Positions 17,059 to 27,231 of a stretch of 64,000 nt of DNA are shown piece after piece. The stretch lies in NCBI RefSeq assembly GCF_000756375.1, contig NZ_JNFD01000006.1, positions 62,001-126,000 of the forward strand, given 5' to 3'. Position 1 is the first letter of the stretch, and every line of letters begins with the position of its first letter. The notes under the pieces were generated by a model. It did not search any database and was not told the origin of the DNA. It was given only the letters and a program-made list of their open reading frames with translations. A program made the position numbers and the translations under genes. Origin of the DNA: Sphingopyxis sp. LC81. Its GTDB lineage: Bacteria > Pseudomonadota > Alphaproteobacteria > Sphingomonadales > Sphingomonadaceae.

Positions 17059-18432
17059 TCAAGTGGCGTCACGACGATAGCCCGATTCCGCGATGATGCG
17101 CGAGACCGAATGCAGCATCTCGGTGCGCCGCCGTGCGAGGAGGCCGTCGTCATAAACGAGCTTGCCCCCGCGCTTGCGGACGACGCCGTCGACCAGCACC
17201 GTATCGACGTTGGCAGCATTGGCCTGCTGCACCGTGCTGAAGGTCGGCTCGTGGACCGGAAACATGTTGAGCGCGAGGCCGTCGATCAGCACGATATCGG
17301 CTTTCTTGCCCGGCGTCAGGCTGCCCAGCCGGTCTTCCATGCCCAAGGCGCGCGCGCCGCCGATCGTTGCCCATTCGAGCACCTGCCGGGGCGGAACGGG
17401 CAGATTGGCGAGCGGCGGGCCGCCGGCACGATAGGCGGTGCGCTGGTCGACCGCGCGTTGATAGAGCATCGCGAGCCGCATCTCGTTGAAGAAATCGCTG
17501 TTGGCGAGCGGAACGCTGTCGATGCCGAGTGACGGCATTGCGCCCAGTTCGAGCAGCCGGCCGCTGACCGGATCCATCGGATGGACATGGATTTCGATAT
17601 TGGCGGTCACCGTCACCGACGCGCCGCTCTCGACGATCAGCTGAAGCTCGGCATCGTCGATATAATTGCCATGGACGACATTATGGCTGGCATCGAGCAG
17701 GCCGAGCTTCGCCGGAATCCGGAATCCCTCGGGCGAAACCCAGTCACTCGGCCGACGCGCCGCATGCGAGCTCGACAGCAGGCCAAGATCGCGGGCCATA
17801 CGGAAATCATGCTCGACGACTTCGGGGATCGAGAATTGGGGGCCGAGGATCGCCGCGGCGAGCGTGACGAGCCCGTCGTCCGATGACAGCCGCCCCTTGC
17901 GCAATTCTTCGAGCCGTTCGCGCGGGTGCGGAATATGGGTGAAGGGCAATTGTCCTTCCGCGGCGTTCGGTTTGGCCGACCCGTGGCCGAACACCGCGCG
18001 AATGCCCGTTTCCTCCAGCGCGTCGATTGAGCGATGCGCATAATCGATCGACGTGATGTCGTGGCACCAGTCGAAGATCGTCGTGACGCCGCCGCTGAGC
18101 TGCTCGAGCGCGCCGAGCAACGTGCCGATATAATTGTCGTCGGGCAGGAAGCGGGTGCCAAGATTCCCGTGCATGATCCGGTGATAGTCGGGACCGGTCC
18201 AGCCGCTGCCGATCGATCGGAGGCCGGTTTGCCAGGTGTGCAGATGCGCATTGATCAGGCCGGGAATGACGATCTTGTCGCGGGCGTCGATGACTTCGTC
18301 GACGTCGGCGACGATGTTCGGGCGAACTTCGGCGATCCGGTCGCCGACGATCAGGATATCGCAGTCGTCGAAGTCGCCGAGCGCCGGGTCGACGGTGACG
18401 ACGCGGCCGTTGCGGATGAGCGTCCGGGTCAT
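17059..18432 (-). CDS. Metal-dependent amidohydrolase (cytosine deaminase/TrzA-like)
   Basis: A 457-residue amidohydrolase of the cyclic deaminase/chlorohydrolase group. N-terminal strand MTRTLIRNGRVVTVD, metal site NAHLHTW (HxH near residue 66), further ligand regions VVHGNYID and SLGIDSVPLAN (conserved Asp), and C-terminal GSLTPGKKADIVLID, which closes the composite beta-sandwich. The ATG at 18432 is chosen because it lies 17 nt after the stop of the upstream gene. Members hydrolyse C-N or C-Cl bonds on heterocycles such as triazines, cytosine or thioadenosine. Together with RidA and a SnoaL-fold protein it suggests degradation of an N-containing aromatic. Substrate unknown. Confidence 0.85.
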   Translation of the reverse strand: MTRTLIRNGRVVTVDPALGDFDDCDILIVGDRIAEVRPNIVADVDEVIDARDKIVIPGLINAHLHTWQTGLRSIGSGWTGPDYHRIMHGNLGTRFLPDDNYIGTLLGALEQLSGGVTTIFDWCHDITSIDYAHRSIDALEETGIRAVFGHGSAKPNAAEGQLPFTHIPHPRERLEELRKGRLSSDDGLVTLAAAILGPQFSIPEVVEHDFRMARDLGLLSSSHAARRPSDWVSPEGFRIPAKLGLLDASHNVVHGNYIDDAELQLIVESGASVTVTANIEIHVHPMDPVSGRLLELGAMPSLGIDSVPLANSDFFNEMRLAMLYQRAVDQRTAYRAGGPPLANLPVPPRQVLEWATIGGARALGMEDRLGSLTPGKKADIVLIDGLALNMFPVHEPTFSTVQQANAANVDTVLVDGVVRKRGGKLVYDDGLLARRRTEMLHSVSRIIAESGYRRDAT

Positions 18433-18448
18433 GGTGTCGTCGTGCCGG

Positions 18449-19000
18449 TCAGTGCGCGAAATGGGCGTAGGACGGATCGTCCCGGCCGACGTCCGCAGCA
18501 TGGACATAGGTGGTTGTGGACGCGAATTCCTCGGGGGTCAGGATGCGGACCGAGCGATAGTCGCGCAAGGTCCGACGGCTCGCCAACTGCCAGACGCCGT
18601 CGGACTTGCGCCAGTTGTCGAGATAGCGCGAATGGGTTTCGCGATCCTCGATGTCGCCATCGGAACGCGAGACGACGAGGTGTGCGGTGGCCGTCGTTTC
18701 GCTCACGGCTTCGTCGCCGTGGACTTCGATCAGGACGTTGCCGATGGTGTGGCGGTTGTAGAGCATGTCGGTGTGCGCGGCCATCAGCCAGTCGACAAAG
18801 CCGGCCCAGCTGCCGCTGAACATTCCCGGAAAGTCGACCGTCGCCTCATCGGCGCCGATCGTGAGCAGCAATTCCTTGTCGAGCCGGTCAAGACCGCGCG
18901 GATAGGTGTGGATCAGCCGCATGATCGCCGACTGCGCCAGAAGGTCGTTTAGATTTTGGTCCTGCACAATGATTCTCGCTGCGGTTGAATGATGCCGCAT
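18449..19000 (-). CDS. SnoaL/NTF2-like domain protein
   Basis: A 183-residue protein with the cone-shaped alpha+beta SnoaL_4 pattern: helical LLAQSAIMRLIHTYPRGLDRLD, then strands ending VWQLASRRTLRDYRSVRIL. The open frame extends to 19210 but overlaps the divergent RidA gene, so the internal ATG (residue 71 of the long frame) is taken as start. This fold serves ring-hydroxylating dioxygenase beta subunits, dehydratases and isomerases; no alpha subunit lies beside it, so an enzyme or binding role in the amidohydrolase pathway is more likely. It is the first gene of the minus-strand unit that also carries the amidohydrolase, LysR and DUF2938. Confidence 0.7.
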   Translation of the reverse strand: MRHHSTAARIIVQDQNLNDLLAQSAIMRLIHTYPRGLDRLDKELLLTIGADEATVDFPGMFSGSWAGFVDWLMAAHTDMLYNRHTIGNVLIEVHGDEAVSETTATAHLVVSRSDGDIEDRETHSRYLDNWRKSDGVWQLASRRTLRDYRSVRILTPEEFASTTTYVHAADVGRDDPSYAHFAH

Positions 19001-19045
19001 TTTAGGATCGCTGAATTGATAGGGCGACAGAATTGATTTGATGAC

Positions 19046-19066
19046 TTCATCGTATTTTACGATGAA
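19046..19066. promoter_or_regulatory. 21-bp perfect palindrome with LysR box, divergent promoter region
   Basis: TTCATCGTA (19046-19054), spacer TTT, TACGATGAA (19058-19066). Inside it, T19050-N11-A19062 fits the LysR-type box. It lies in the roughly 140-bp region between the divergently transcribed SnoaL unit (which contains a LysR gene) and the RidA/amidohydrolase/MFS unit. The LysR at 16102-17040 is the likely binder, controlling both directions. Confidence 0.65.
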
Positions 19067-19139
19067 TATCGTTGCCGCCTTGTCAGGGTCAGACGCCGCC
19101 CATATGCCGACGGGAGGTTCAGGATGGGATAGGCGTAAA

Positions 19140-19535
19140 ATGCACAAGATCACGATGCCCGAGGGCGTGTTCGAGCCGGTCAAGGGCCTGTATTCGCAGG
19201 TCATCACCACGACCTCGCCGATCCGGCACGAGATTGCGGGATCGATCGCCTATGACGCCGAAGGCAATATGCCCGAAACGCTGGTGGACCAGTGCCGGGC
19301 GGTGATGCGCAATATCGACCTGTCGCTGAAAGCGGTGGGCATGACGCCGGCCAACGTCATCCGCATCCGCATCTATACGCTCGATATGGATGCCTTTCTG
19401 CGCGAGGCGCTCGACATCGTATTCGGCTATTTCGGTGACACGCGCCCGACCTCGACGCTGCTGGAAATCTCACGGCTGGCCAATCCCAAAATGCTGGTCG
19501 AAATCGACGCGACCGCCGCCCCGTTCAACGATTGA
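19140..19535 (+). CDS. RidA/YjgF/YER057c family protein
   Basis: A 131-residue RidA-fold protein. GSIAYDAEGNMPETLVDQCRAVMRNI and the C-terminal RPTSTLLEISRLANPKMLVEIDATA are the diagnostic strand-helix blocks; the Arg of RPTST binds the carboxylate of imine/enamine substrates in this family. The ATG at 19140 is preceded by AGGATGGGA at a longish distance; an upstream in-frame start at 19038 would run through the palindromic operator and is rejected. Role: hydrolysis of reactive enamine/imine intermediates or deamination in the neighbouring catabolic route. It heads a plus-strand unit with an exported amidohydrolase and a transporter. Confidence 0.85.
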   Translation: MHKITMPEGVFEPVKGLYSQVITTTSPIRHEIAGSIAYDAEGNMPETLVDQCRAVMRNIDLSLKAVGMTPANVIRIRIYTLDMDAFLREALDIVFGYFGDTRPTSTLLEISRLANPKMLVEIDATAAPFND

Positions 19536-19575
19536 TTGCCGCGCGCCGGTCACGGTGCCGATGGGAGTATTCAAG

Positions 19576-20679
19576 ATGCACGATCATTCCGACTGTTGCG
19601 CGAGTCATCCGCGCCGCGACTTCCTGTTGGGCGTGGCCGGCGCCGCGGGGGCGTCGCTTGTGATCGCCGGCGGTGCGCAGGCGGCTGAACAAGCCGCGCC
19701 TGTGGCGGCGGGACGGGCCGCCGCGGGCGTGCGCATCGACACGCATGCGCACCTGTGGCCAGTCGAATATCTCGACTTCCTCGAAAAAAATGGTTCCACG
19801 GGCACCCCCGTGGCGCGCAATATTCGCGCGACCGACAGCGCCGAGGATTTGAAAGCCCGTTTTGCGATGATGGACGCCGCCGGCGTCCAGATGCAGGTCT
19901 TGTCGGCGTCTCCGCAGATTTTGCAGACCGACGATGCTGCCGCCTGCCTGACTGCGGCGAAGATGATCAACGACACCTATGCCCGGCTGGTCGGTCAATA
20001 TCCCGATCGTTTCATGGCTTATGGCGCGGTGCCATTGCCGCATGTCGACGAGGCGATCGCGGAGGCGCGGCGCTGCGTTGAAGAGCTGGGCTTCCTGGGT
20101 ATCTCGCTTAACACGCTGGTCGCCAACAAGACGATCGCGGACCCGGCCTATCTGCCTTTCTACGCCGAAATGGACCGGCTCGGCGCGGTCATCTATATCC
20201 ATCCCACAGGCTGCGGCACGCTGAGCCCGATGGTCAATGACTTCCGGCTCGAGTGGGTAGTCGGGGCGCCGTTCGAGGATTCGCTCGCCGCACTCCAGCT
20301 GCTCAAGGCGGACATTCCGCACAAATTCCCCAACATCAAATTTCACGTCGCGCATCTCGGCGGCGTGGTGGCGTTCCTCATGCAGCGCATCGAGGATAAT
20401 TACACCGGCTGGAAAGCCTTTCCGCGCAGCCCGACCGCCGAACTCAAGAAGATGTGGTTCGATACCGCGAACTTCCACGGGCCGGCGCTGCGCTGCATTG
20501 CCGACACCTTCGGCACCGACAAGCTGCTGCTCGGCAGCGATTTCCCTTATTTCCAGGACGAGCTCTACACCCGGATCGTCACCTATATCGAAGAGAGCAA
20601 GCTTCCTCCCGAGACGTGCGAGGCGATTTTGAGCGGCAATGTGCGCCGCTTGTACGATCTCGATAAAAAGCGAGCCTGA
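19576..20679 (+). CDS. Exported amidohydrolase-2 family enzyme (ACMSD/resorcylate decarboxylase-like) with Tat signal
   Basis: A 367-residue TIM-barrel hydrolase/decarboxylase. The start at 19576 has GGGAG eight bases upstream; the ATG at 19561 lacks a ribosome site. HPRRDFLLGVAGAAGAS is a twin-arginine signal followed by GGAQA. The mature protein opens with RIDTHAHLWP (HxH metal site), then IYIHPTG (His), HVAHLGG (His) and LLLGSDFPY (Asp), the set of ligands in the ACMSD-type subfamily. Export of this fold is unusual and implies action in the periplasm or a co-folded metal cofactor. Whether it decarboxylates or hydrolyses cannot be told. It sits between RidA and an MFS carrier. Confidence 0.82.
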   Translation: MHDHSDCCASHPRRDFLLGVAGAAGASLVIAGGAQAAEQAAPVAAGRAAAGVRIDTHAHLWPVEYLDFLEKNGSTGTPVARNIRATDSAEDLKARFAMMDAAGVQMQVLSASPQILQTDDAAACLTAAKMINDTYARLVGQYPDRFMAYGAVPLPHVDEAIAEARRCVEELGFLGISLNTLVANKTIADPAYLPFYAEMDRLGAVIYIHPTGCGTLSPMVNDFRLEWVVGAPFEDSLAALQLLKADIPHKFPNIKFHVAHLGGVVAFLMQRIEDNYTGWKAFPRSPTAELKKMWFDTANFHGPALRCIADTFGTDKLLLGSDFPYFQDELYTRIVTYIEESKLPPETCEAILSGNVRRLYDLDKKRA

Positions 20680-20803
20680 CCGGTCCATCGCTCCGGCGCG
20701 CTGCGCCGCGGCGATGTGCGCCAAAGTCCGGAACAATTCTGGTTGAACCAGCTTGCACGCGGGGCGCTGACTCGTGCGGCAGGCGATCGCATGGGTAGAT
20801 GAC

Positions 20804-22387
20804 ATGACCGCAGACCATAGCGCCGCCCCGATGACCCCCGATGGAGAGGCGCGCGCCAGCGGCTATGCCTGGTATGCGCTGGGGCTGATGTTCGTCGTCT
20901 ATGTGCTGAACTTCATCGATCGGCAGATATTGTCGATCCTCGCCGAAGATATCAAACGCGACCTCGGGCTCACCGACGTCGATCTGGGGTTCCTGTTCGG
21001 GACGGCGTTCGCGGTCTTCTACGGCGTTTTCGGCATTCCGATCGGACGCCTCGTCGATGAGTGGCGCCGCGGCTGGCTGATGGCGATGGGGCTTGCGCTC
21101 TGGTCGAGCATGACGGCGCTGTCGGGGCTCGCCACCAACTATGCTCAGCTCGCCATCGGGCGCATTGGCGTCGGAATTGGCGAGGCGAGTGCATCGCCGG
21201 CCGCCTATTCGCTGATCGCCGACTATTTTCCCAAGCGCCAGCGCGCAGCCGCGCTGTCGATCTATTCGGCGGCGCTCTACGTCGGGATCGGGCTCAGTCT
21301 GGTATTCGGCGCCCGTATCGCGACGGTGTGGGACGGCGCCTATTCGGTTGCCGAAGCCCCGATGGGTCTGAAGGGATGGCAGGCCGCCTTCATATGCGTC
21401 GGTTTGCTCGGTCTGCCGCTGGCTGTGATCGTCAGCCGCCTGAAAGAGCCGGTGCGCGGCGGGATGGATGGCACTCCTGCTCCGACGGTCGTTCCCGGCG
21501 CGTGGCGGCGCTTTCTTGGCGAACTCGTCGCCGTCGTCCCCCCCCTGACGCTGTGGAGCGTCTCGCGCATCCGCGGCGGTCTTGTGGTCAATCTCATGCT
21601 CGCCGGCATATTGGCCGCGGCGGCTGTCCTGCTCGTCATGGTGACGGGCGATGCCATGCAATGGATCGCGCTGGCGCTCGGCCTCTACTCGATCGGCTCG
21701 TGGATCCAGATGCTGCGCGACAAGGATCTGCCTGCCTATCGGCTGATCTGCACCACCCCGGCGATGCTGCTCGGCCTCGGCGGCTTCGGCTTGCTCGCGA
21801 TGTTCGGATATACGTTCAGCTTCTGGGCGCCCCCCTTCGCGATGCGAGAGCTAGGCGTCACCAAGGAGGTCGCGGGCATCTATCTCGGGTTGCCGGGCGC
21901 GGCCGCCTCGGCCGCCGGCGTCATTCTGGGCGGGATGCTCTCCGACGCGTGGCGCGCGCGCGATGCGCGCGGGCGCATATTCGTTTGCATCCTCTCGCTG
22001 TTGTTACCGCCGCCTTTCCTGTGGCTGGCGCTGCAGCAGCAGGATTTCGCAAGCTTCGCGATGATCGCACCCGTGATCTATTTCACGTCGAGCCTCTGGG
22101 TCGGGTCGGGCGTCGCGGCGTTCCAGGATCTGGTGTTGCCGCGTATGCGCGGTCTGGTCGGGGCGATCACGGTGCTGGCATCGACGATCGTCGGACTGGC
22201 GATCGGGCCTTATCTGGTCGGCAAGATTTCGACGGTATCGGGATCACTGCAAACCGGTTTATATGCCTTGTTCTGCGTTGCCCCGCTGAGCCTGATATTG
22301 CTGGTCCTAATGAGCCGCAAAGTCGGTGCGGCGGAAGCGTCGAAGCTCGAGCGCGCGAAGGCGGCGGGCGAAGCTTCGACTTCCTGA
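20804..22387 (+). CDS. MFS transporter, spinster-like/aromatic compound type
   Basis: A 527-residue inner-membrane carrier with about 12 hydrophobic segments. MTADHSAAP at 20804 is taken as start; a GTG ten codons upstream is possible. VLNFIDRQILSILAEDIKRDLGL in helix 1 and the loop GRLVDEWRR are typical of the Spns-like MFS group common in sphingomonad catabolic clusters. It is longer than most MFS proteins because of a central insertion (about residues 220-310) containing two extra hydrophobic stretches. Probably imports the product or substrate of the amidohydrolases next to it. Substrate unknown. Confidence 0.82.
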   Translation: MTADHSAAPMTPDGEARASGYAWYALGLMFVVYVLNFIDRQILSILAEDIKRDLGLTDVDLGFLFGTAFAVFYGVFGIPIGRLVDEWRRGWLMAMGLALWSSMTALSGLATNYAQLAIGRIGVGIGEASASPAAYSLIADYFPKRQRAAALSIYSAALYVGIGLSLVFGARIATVWDGAYSVAEAPMGLKGWQAAFICVGLLGLPLAVIVSRLKEPVRGGMDGTPAPTVVPGAWRRFLGELVAVVPPLTLWSVSRIRGGLVVNLMLAGILAAAAVLLVMVTGDAMQWIALALGLYSIGSWIQMLRDKDLPAYRLICTTPAMLLGLGGFGLLAMFGYTFSFWAPPFAMRELGVTKEVAGIYLGLPGAAASAAGVILGGMLSDAWRARDARGRIFVCILSLLLPPPFLWLALQQQDFASFAMIAPVIYFTSSLWVGSGVAAFQDLVLPRMRGLVGAITVLASTIVGLAIGPYLVGKISTVSGSLQTGLYALFCVAPLSLILLVLMSRKVGAAEASKLERAKAAGEASTS

Positions 22388-22426
22388 TCCAAGCCTGTCC
22401 GAAAAGTCAGATCCCGATACGACGAC

Positions 22427-22482
22427 GCCGGAACCCGCGAGGGTCCCGGCGCCGGACATCGCCCGCATCACGGATGTGGGCG
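22427..22482. terminator. Two hairpins between convergent genes
   Basis: GCCGGAACCC (22427-22436) pairs with GGGTCCCGGC (22441-22450) with one mismatch around a GCGA loop, and CGCCCGCAT (22460-22468) pairs with ATGTGGGCG (22474-22482) with one mismatch. They lie in the 108-nt gap between the convergent MFS gene and nbaD homologue, so they may end both transcripts. No T-tract, so factor-dependent or weak. Confidence 0.45.
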
Positions 22483-22495
22483 GTGGTCGATAATG

Positions 22496-23503
22496 TTAAT
22501 TGCCTCTCTCGAGACCGAAGAAGCGGGCGGCGTTGAGGCCCATCAGCTTGGCGCGCAGATCGGGCGAGATGCCATCATCTTCGCGGATCATCTTGCCGAC
22601 CACTTGCTCGCCGAGCGGGAAGGGATAGTCGGAACCGAGCACGACGCGGTCTTCGCCCATCACCTTGACCAGGAGGGCGAGCGCGTCTTCGTTGAAGACG
22701 GCGGAATCGACATAGAAGCGGTCGGTATAGCTCGACGGCAGCTGCGGGCAGTCGGCGCGCACGATGTCGCGGTGACGCCACGCATTATCGACGCGCCCGA
22801 GGAGGAAGGCGAAGCTGCCGCCGCCGTGCGCGAAGCAGATCCGCAGGTTCCGCGGCAGTTTTTCGAACGCCCCTGACAGGATCAGCGACAGGATCGACAG
22901 CTGGGTTTCGGCGGGCATGCCGACGAGCCACGACATCATATATTTGGGCATGCGCGCCTGCGCCATCATGTCCCAGGGATGGATCAGCACCGCGGCGCCG
23001 ACGTCGGCGCAGTGATGGAGGAAGGTCACGAGCCCGGCATCGTCGAGATTGCGTTCGCCGACATGATTGCCGATCTGGACGCCAATATGCCCCTCGGCCA
23101 TTGCTGTATCGAGCTCGGCGCAGGCGGCATCGGTGTCCTGCAATGGCACCTGGCACAGCGACTTGAGGCGCTTGGGGTCATGCGCGCAAATCTCGCGCGC
23201 CGCGGCGTTGAATATCCGCGCGACTTCGCTCGCATGCGCCGCCGGCCGCTCATAGGAGAACATCACCGGCGTCGCCGACATGACCTGAATATCGATGCCA
23301 TGCGCGTCCATCGCAGCGATGCGCCGTGCGCCATTCCACAAATCCTCGTGGACGGGACGGAATTCGCGGTCGCCGACCATGATCATCGCCTTGCCGTCGC
23401 CGAGATGCTTCATCCACGGCCAGTCGGGCGTGCCGAAGCGTGCGGCAAGGTCGGGCCATTCGGCGGGCAGGAAGTGGCTGTGAATATCGATAGCGAGCGT
23501 CAT
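22496..23503 (-). CDS. nbaD: 2-amino-3-carboxymuconate-6-semialdehyde decarboxylase
   Basis: A 335-residue ACMSD, the family's normal length. Zinc ligands: DIHSHF (His8, His10), LIHPWDMM (His near 175), and GSDYPFP (Asp near 293). SWLVGMPAETQ and RICFAHGGGSFAFLLGR are hallmark ACMSD blocks. It decarboxylates the unstable ring-opening product of 3-hydroxyanthranilate to 2-aminomuconate semialdehyde, diverting it from spontaneous quinolinate formation. It is the last gene of the minus-strand operon, 13 nt after the dioxygenase. Confidence 0.93.
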   Translation of the reverse strand: MTLAIDIHSHFLPAEWPDLAARFGTPDWPWMKHLGDGKAMIMVGDREFRPVHEDLWNGARRIAAMDAHGIDIQVMSATPVMFSYERPAAHASEVARIFNAAAREICAHDPKRLKSLCQVPLQDTDAACAELDTAMAEGHIGVQIGNHVGERNLDDAGLVTFLHHCADVGAAVLIHPWDMMAQARMPKYMMSWLVGMPAETQLSILSLILSGAFEKLPRNLRICFAHGGGSFAFLLGRVDNAWRHRDIVRADCPQLPSSYTDRFYVDSAVFNEDALALLVKVMGEDRVVLGSDYPFPLGEQVVGKMIREDDGISPDLRAKLMGLNAARFFGLERGN

Positions 23504-23516
23504 CGCGATGCTCCTC

Positions 23517-24476
<960 letters not shown>

Positions 24477-24480
<4 letters not shown>

Positions 24481-25256
24481 GCGCCTTGCTCTAATATGTT
24501 GAGGTGGACGCGGCCGAGCCGTTCGGCTTCGAGCCGGACATGGCATCCGGGTCGCAGCGCCTCGGCATTGGTGGCCGCGCCGCACAGGATGATCCAGCCG
24601 GCTTCGAGTGTGACGCCAGCCTCTCCGGCGAGGCGGGCGGCCTCGACGAGCGAACGCAGCGGATTGCCGAGGATCGCACCGCTCGAGCCGAACTGGACGG
24701 CACGCCCGTCAAAGCTCATTACCATGCCGAGATTGGACATGTCGCCGAAGGGGGCTTGCCAGCTGCCGACGACAAAGGCCGACGAGGAACTGTTGTCGGC
24801 GACGACGTCTTCGAGCGCGAAGCGGAAGTCGGCGTAGCGGCTGTCGATCACTTCCATCGCCGGTGCAACCGCCTCGATCGCCGCGAGGGCTTCCGCCGAA
24901 CCGACGGGGCCAGCGAGCGGTGCCTTGAGGCGGAAAGCGACCTCGGGCTCGATCCGCGGATGGACAAAGCGGCGCAGGTCGAGCGTGCCATCGTCAGCGA
25001 TCTGCATCGCATCGGTCAGCCGACCCCAGATCAGGTCGGAAACTCCCATCTGCGCCATCTTGGCGCGGCTGGTGAAGCCCATCTTCATCCCGATGACCCG
25101 TTCGCCGCGCGCTTCGCGATGCGCGATCAGCCGGCGCTGGATCGCATAGGCGTCATCGAGCGAGAGATCGGGATGCGCGGCGGTGAGCTGGGTTGTGGCG
25201 GATGCGGTTCGGGCTGCGGTGTCCAGCCGTTCGGCGAGGGAGTTGAGGTCGGGCAT
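24477..25256 (-). CDS. nbaG: 4-oxalocrotonate decarboxylase
   Basis: A 259-residue member of the FAA hydrolase-like decarboxylase/hydratase family. [18 protein letters not shown] near residue 56, [10 protein letters not shown] with the Glu pair near 105, and [23 protein letters not shown] near 150 are the family's metal-site blocks. It decarboxylates 4-oxalocrotonate to 2-oxopent-4-enoate, acting with the hydratase NbaH as partner. Start ATG 25256 overlaps the aldolase stop by TGATG; 127 upstream codons of the open frame belong to a shadow of the aldolase gene. Confidence 0.92.
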
Positions 25257-26290
25257 CACAGGCTTTCCTTTTGCCGGACCATGTCCAGCGCTACGTCGGT
25301 GATCATGTCTTCCTGTCCGCCGACCATGCGGCGGCGGCCGAGTTCGACGAGGATGGCGCGGGTATCGAGGCCGTGATCCGCCGCCGCCTTTTCGGCGTGG
25401 CGCAGGAAGCTCGAATAGACGCCAGCATAGCCGAGGCTCAGTGTCTCGCGGTCGACCCGGACCGGACGATCCTGCAGCGGCCGGACGAGATCTTCGGCGG
25501 CGTCCATCAACGCCATCAGGTCGCAACCGTGCTTCCAGCCCTTGCGGTCGGCGGCAGCGATGAACACCTCGAGCGGCGCATTGCCCGCGCCGGCGCCCAT
25601 GCCCGCAAGGCTCGCATCGACGCGCAGCGCACCGCACTGCACGGCGACCAGCGAGTTGGCGACGCCGAGCGACAGATTGTGATGGGCATGGATTCCGCGC
25701 TGGGTTTCCGGGCGCAGCACATGGTCATAGGCCACAAGGCGCGCGCGAACACCTTCCATGTCGAGCGCACCGCCGCTGTCGGTGACATAGATGCATTGCG
25801 CCCCATAATCTTCCATCAGCTTTGCCTGCGCGGCGAGGATGTGGGGCTCGACCATATGGCTCATCATCAGGAAGCCCGAGACGTCCATGCCAAGGCTGCG
25901 CGCCGCCTCGATATGCTGTTTCGAGACATCGGCCTCGGTACAATGCGTCGCGACGCGAACCGAGCGCACCCCCATGTCGTGCGCGCGGTGCAGGTCGTGA
26001 ACGGTGCCGATGCCCGGCAGCAGCAATGTGGTGAGGATGCTGTGCTCGAGTACCTCGGCAACTGCGCCGATCCATTCCCAGTCGGTGTGCGCCCCGAAGC
26101 CATAATTGAAGCTCGATCCGGCGAGGCCGTCGCCATGCGCGACCTCGATCGCATCGACCTTTGCGGCGTCGAGCGCCTTGGCGATGCGCACGACATGGTC
26201 GAGCCCATATTGATGGCGGATCGCGTGCATTCCGTCGCGTAGGGTGACGTCCTGGATGTAGAGTTTTGTCACTGTGGGGTCGAAGTTCAT
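25256..26290 (-). CDS. nbaI: 4-hydroxy-2-oxovalerate aldolase
   Basis: A 344-residue DRE-TIM aldolase of the MhpE/BphI/DmpG class. The DRE-type motif is [14 protein letters not shown] near residue 15, the metal ligands are in HAHHNLSLG (about residue 200), and [12 protein letters not shown] follows. It splits 4-hydroxy-2-oxovalerate into pyruvate and acetaldehyde and normally forms a complex that channels acetaldehyde to the dehydrogenase encoded just upstream (ATGA overlap). Length is standard. Confidence 0.95.
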   Translation of the reverse strand: MNFDPTVTKLYIQDVTLRDGMHAIRHQYGLDHVVRIAKALDAAKVDAIEVAHGDGLAGSSFNYGFGAHTDWEWIGAVAEVLEHSILTTLLLPGIGTVHDLHRAHDMGVRSVRVATHCTEADVSKQHIEAARSLGMDVSGFLMMSHMVEPHILAAQAKLMEDYGAQCIYVTDSGGALDMEGVRARLVAYDHVLRPETQRGIHAHHNLSLGVANSLVAVQCGALRVDASLAGMGAGAGNAPLEVFIAAADRKGWKHGCDLMALMDAAEDLVRPLQDRPVRVDRETLSLGYAGVYSSFLRHAEKAAADHGLDTRAILVELGRRRMVGGQEDMITDVALDMVRQKESL

Positions 26291-27231
26291 GCTGCCAGCT
26301 CCGGCTGGCGGCGTGCCGCGATCTTTTCCGCGGTGCGCAGCGCGGCGGAGGTCATGATGTCGAGATTGCCGGCGTAGGCAGGCAGATAATGCGCCGCGCC
26401 TTCGACCTCGAGGAAGACGGTGACCTTCAGGCCGGTGAAGCTGCGGTCCATCTCGGGAATGCGCAGCGGGGCGTTGCTGCCGATATGCTCGAACTGCACC
26501 GCCTGTTTGAGGCGGTAGCCCGGAACATATCCTTGCACCTCGGCCACCATCGCTTCGACCGATGCGGCGATCGCGTCGCGATCGCCATCCTCGGTCAGAC
26601 AGAACACGGTGTCGCGCATGATGAGCGGCGGCTCGGCGGGGTTGAGGACGATGATCGCCTTGCCACGCGTCGCGCCGCCAACCTCCATGATCGCCTGGCT
26701 CGTCGTCTCGGTGAACTCGTCGATGTTCGCGCGGGTGCCGGGACCGGCACTTTTCGAAGCGATCGAGGCGACGATCTCGCCATAATGAACCTTGGCGACG
26801 CGGTTGATCGCGGCGACAATCGGGATCGTCGCCTGACCGCCGCAGGTGACCATATTGACGTTCCCGGCATCGAGATGATCGTCGCCGTTGACCGGGGGGA
26901 TGACATAGGGACCGATCGCGGCGGGGGTCAGGTCGATCACGGTCTTGCCGTGCGTCCGCAGCACGTCATTGTGGCGCGCATGCGCACCCGCCGACGTCGC
27001 GTCGAAAACCATATCGATCGCGTCAAAGCCGGGGAGGGCGACCAGCCCGTCGATCCCGTCCGATGTCGTCGCTACGCCGAGCCGGGCCGCGCGGGCGAGT
27101 CCGTCCGATGCGGCGTCGATGCCGACCATCGCGGCCATTTCGAGGGTCTCCGACAGCCGCAGTATCTTGATCATCAGATCGGTGCCGATGTTGCCCGAAC
27201 CGATGATCGCAACCTTTGTTTTCGCGGTCAT
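26287..27231 (-). CDS. nbaJ: Acetaldehyde dehydrogenase (acylating)
   Basis: A 314-residue MhpF/BphJ/DmpF-type enzyme. The Rossmann motif is [15 protein letters not shown] at the N-terminus, and the catalytic Cys lies in [13 protein letters not shown] near residue 130. [27 protein letters not shown] is the aldolase-interface block. It converts acetaldehyde, CoA and NAD+ to acetyl-CoA. The ATG at 27231 gives the family's usual N-terminus ([13 protein letters not shown]); 85 upstream codons in frame are rejected. Coupled by ATGA overlaps to both neighbours. Confidence 0.95.
   Translation of the reverse strand: MTAKTKVAIIGSGNIGTDLMIKILRLSETLEMAAMVGIDAASDGLARAARLGVATTSDGIDGLVALPGFDAIDMVFDATSAGAHARHNDVLRTHGKTVIDLTPAAIGPYVIPPVNGDDHLDAGNVNMVTCGGQATIPIVAAINRVAKVHYGEIVASIASKSAGPGTRANIDEFTETTSQAIMEVGGATRGKAIIVLNPAEPPLIMRDTVFCLTEDGDRDAIAASVEAMVAEVQGYVPGYRLKQAVQFEHIGSNAPLRIPEMDRSFTGLKVTVFLEVEGAAHYLPAYAGNLDIMTSAALRTAEKIAARRQPELAA

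Noticed and set aside
11855-20745. Similar strings CAAAGTCCGG at about 11854 and 20720 as a repeated regulatory motif
   Set aside because: Only about 10 bases shared, in unrelated contexts; not enough to claim a repeat.
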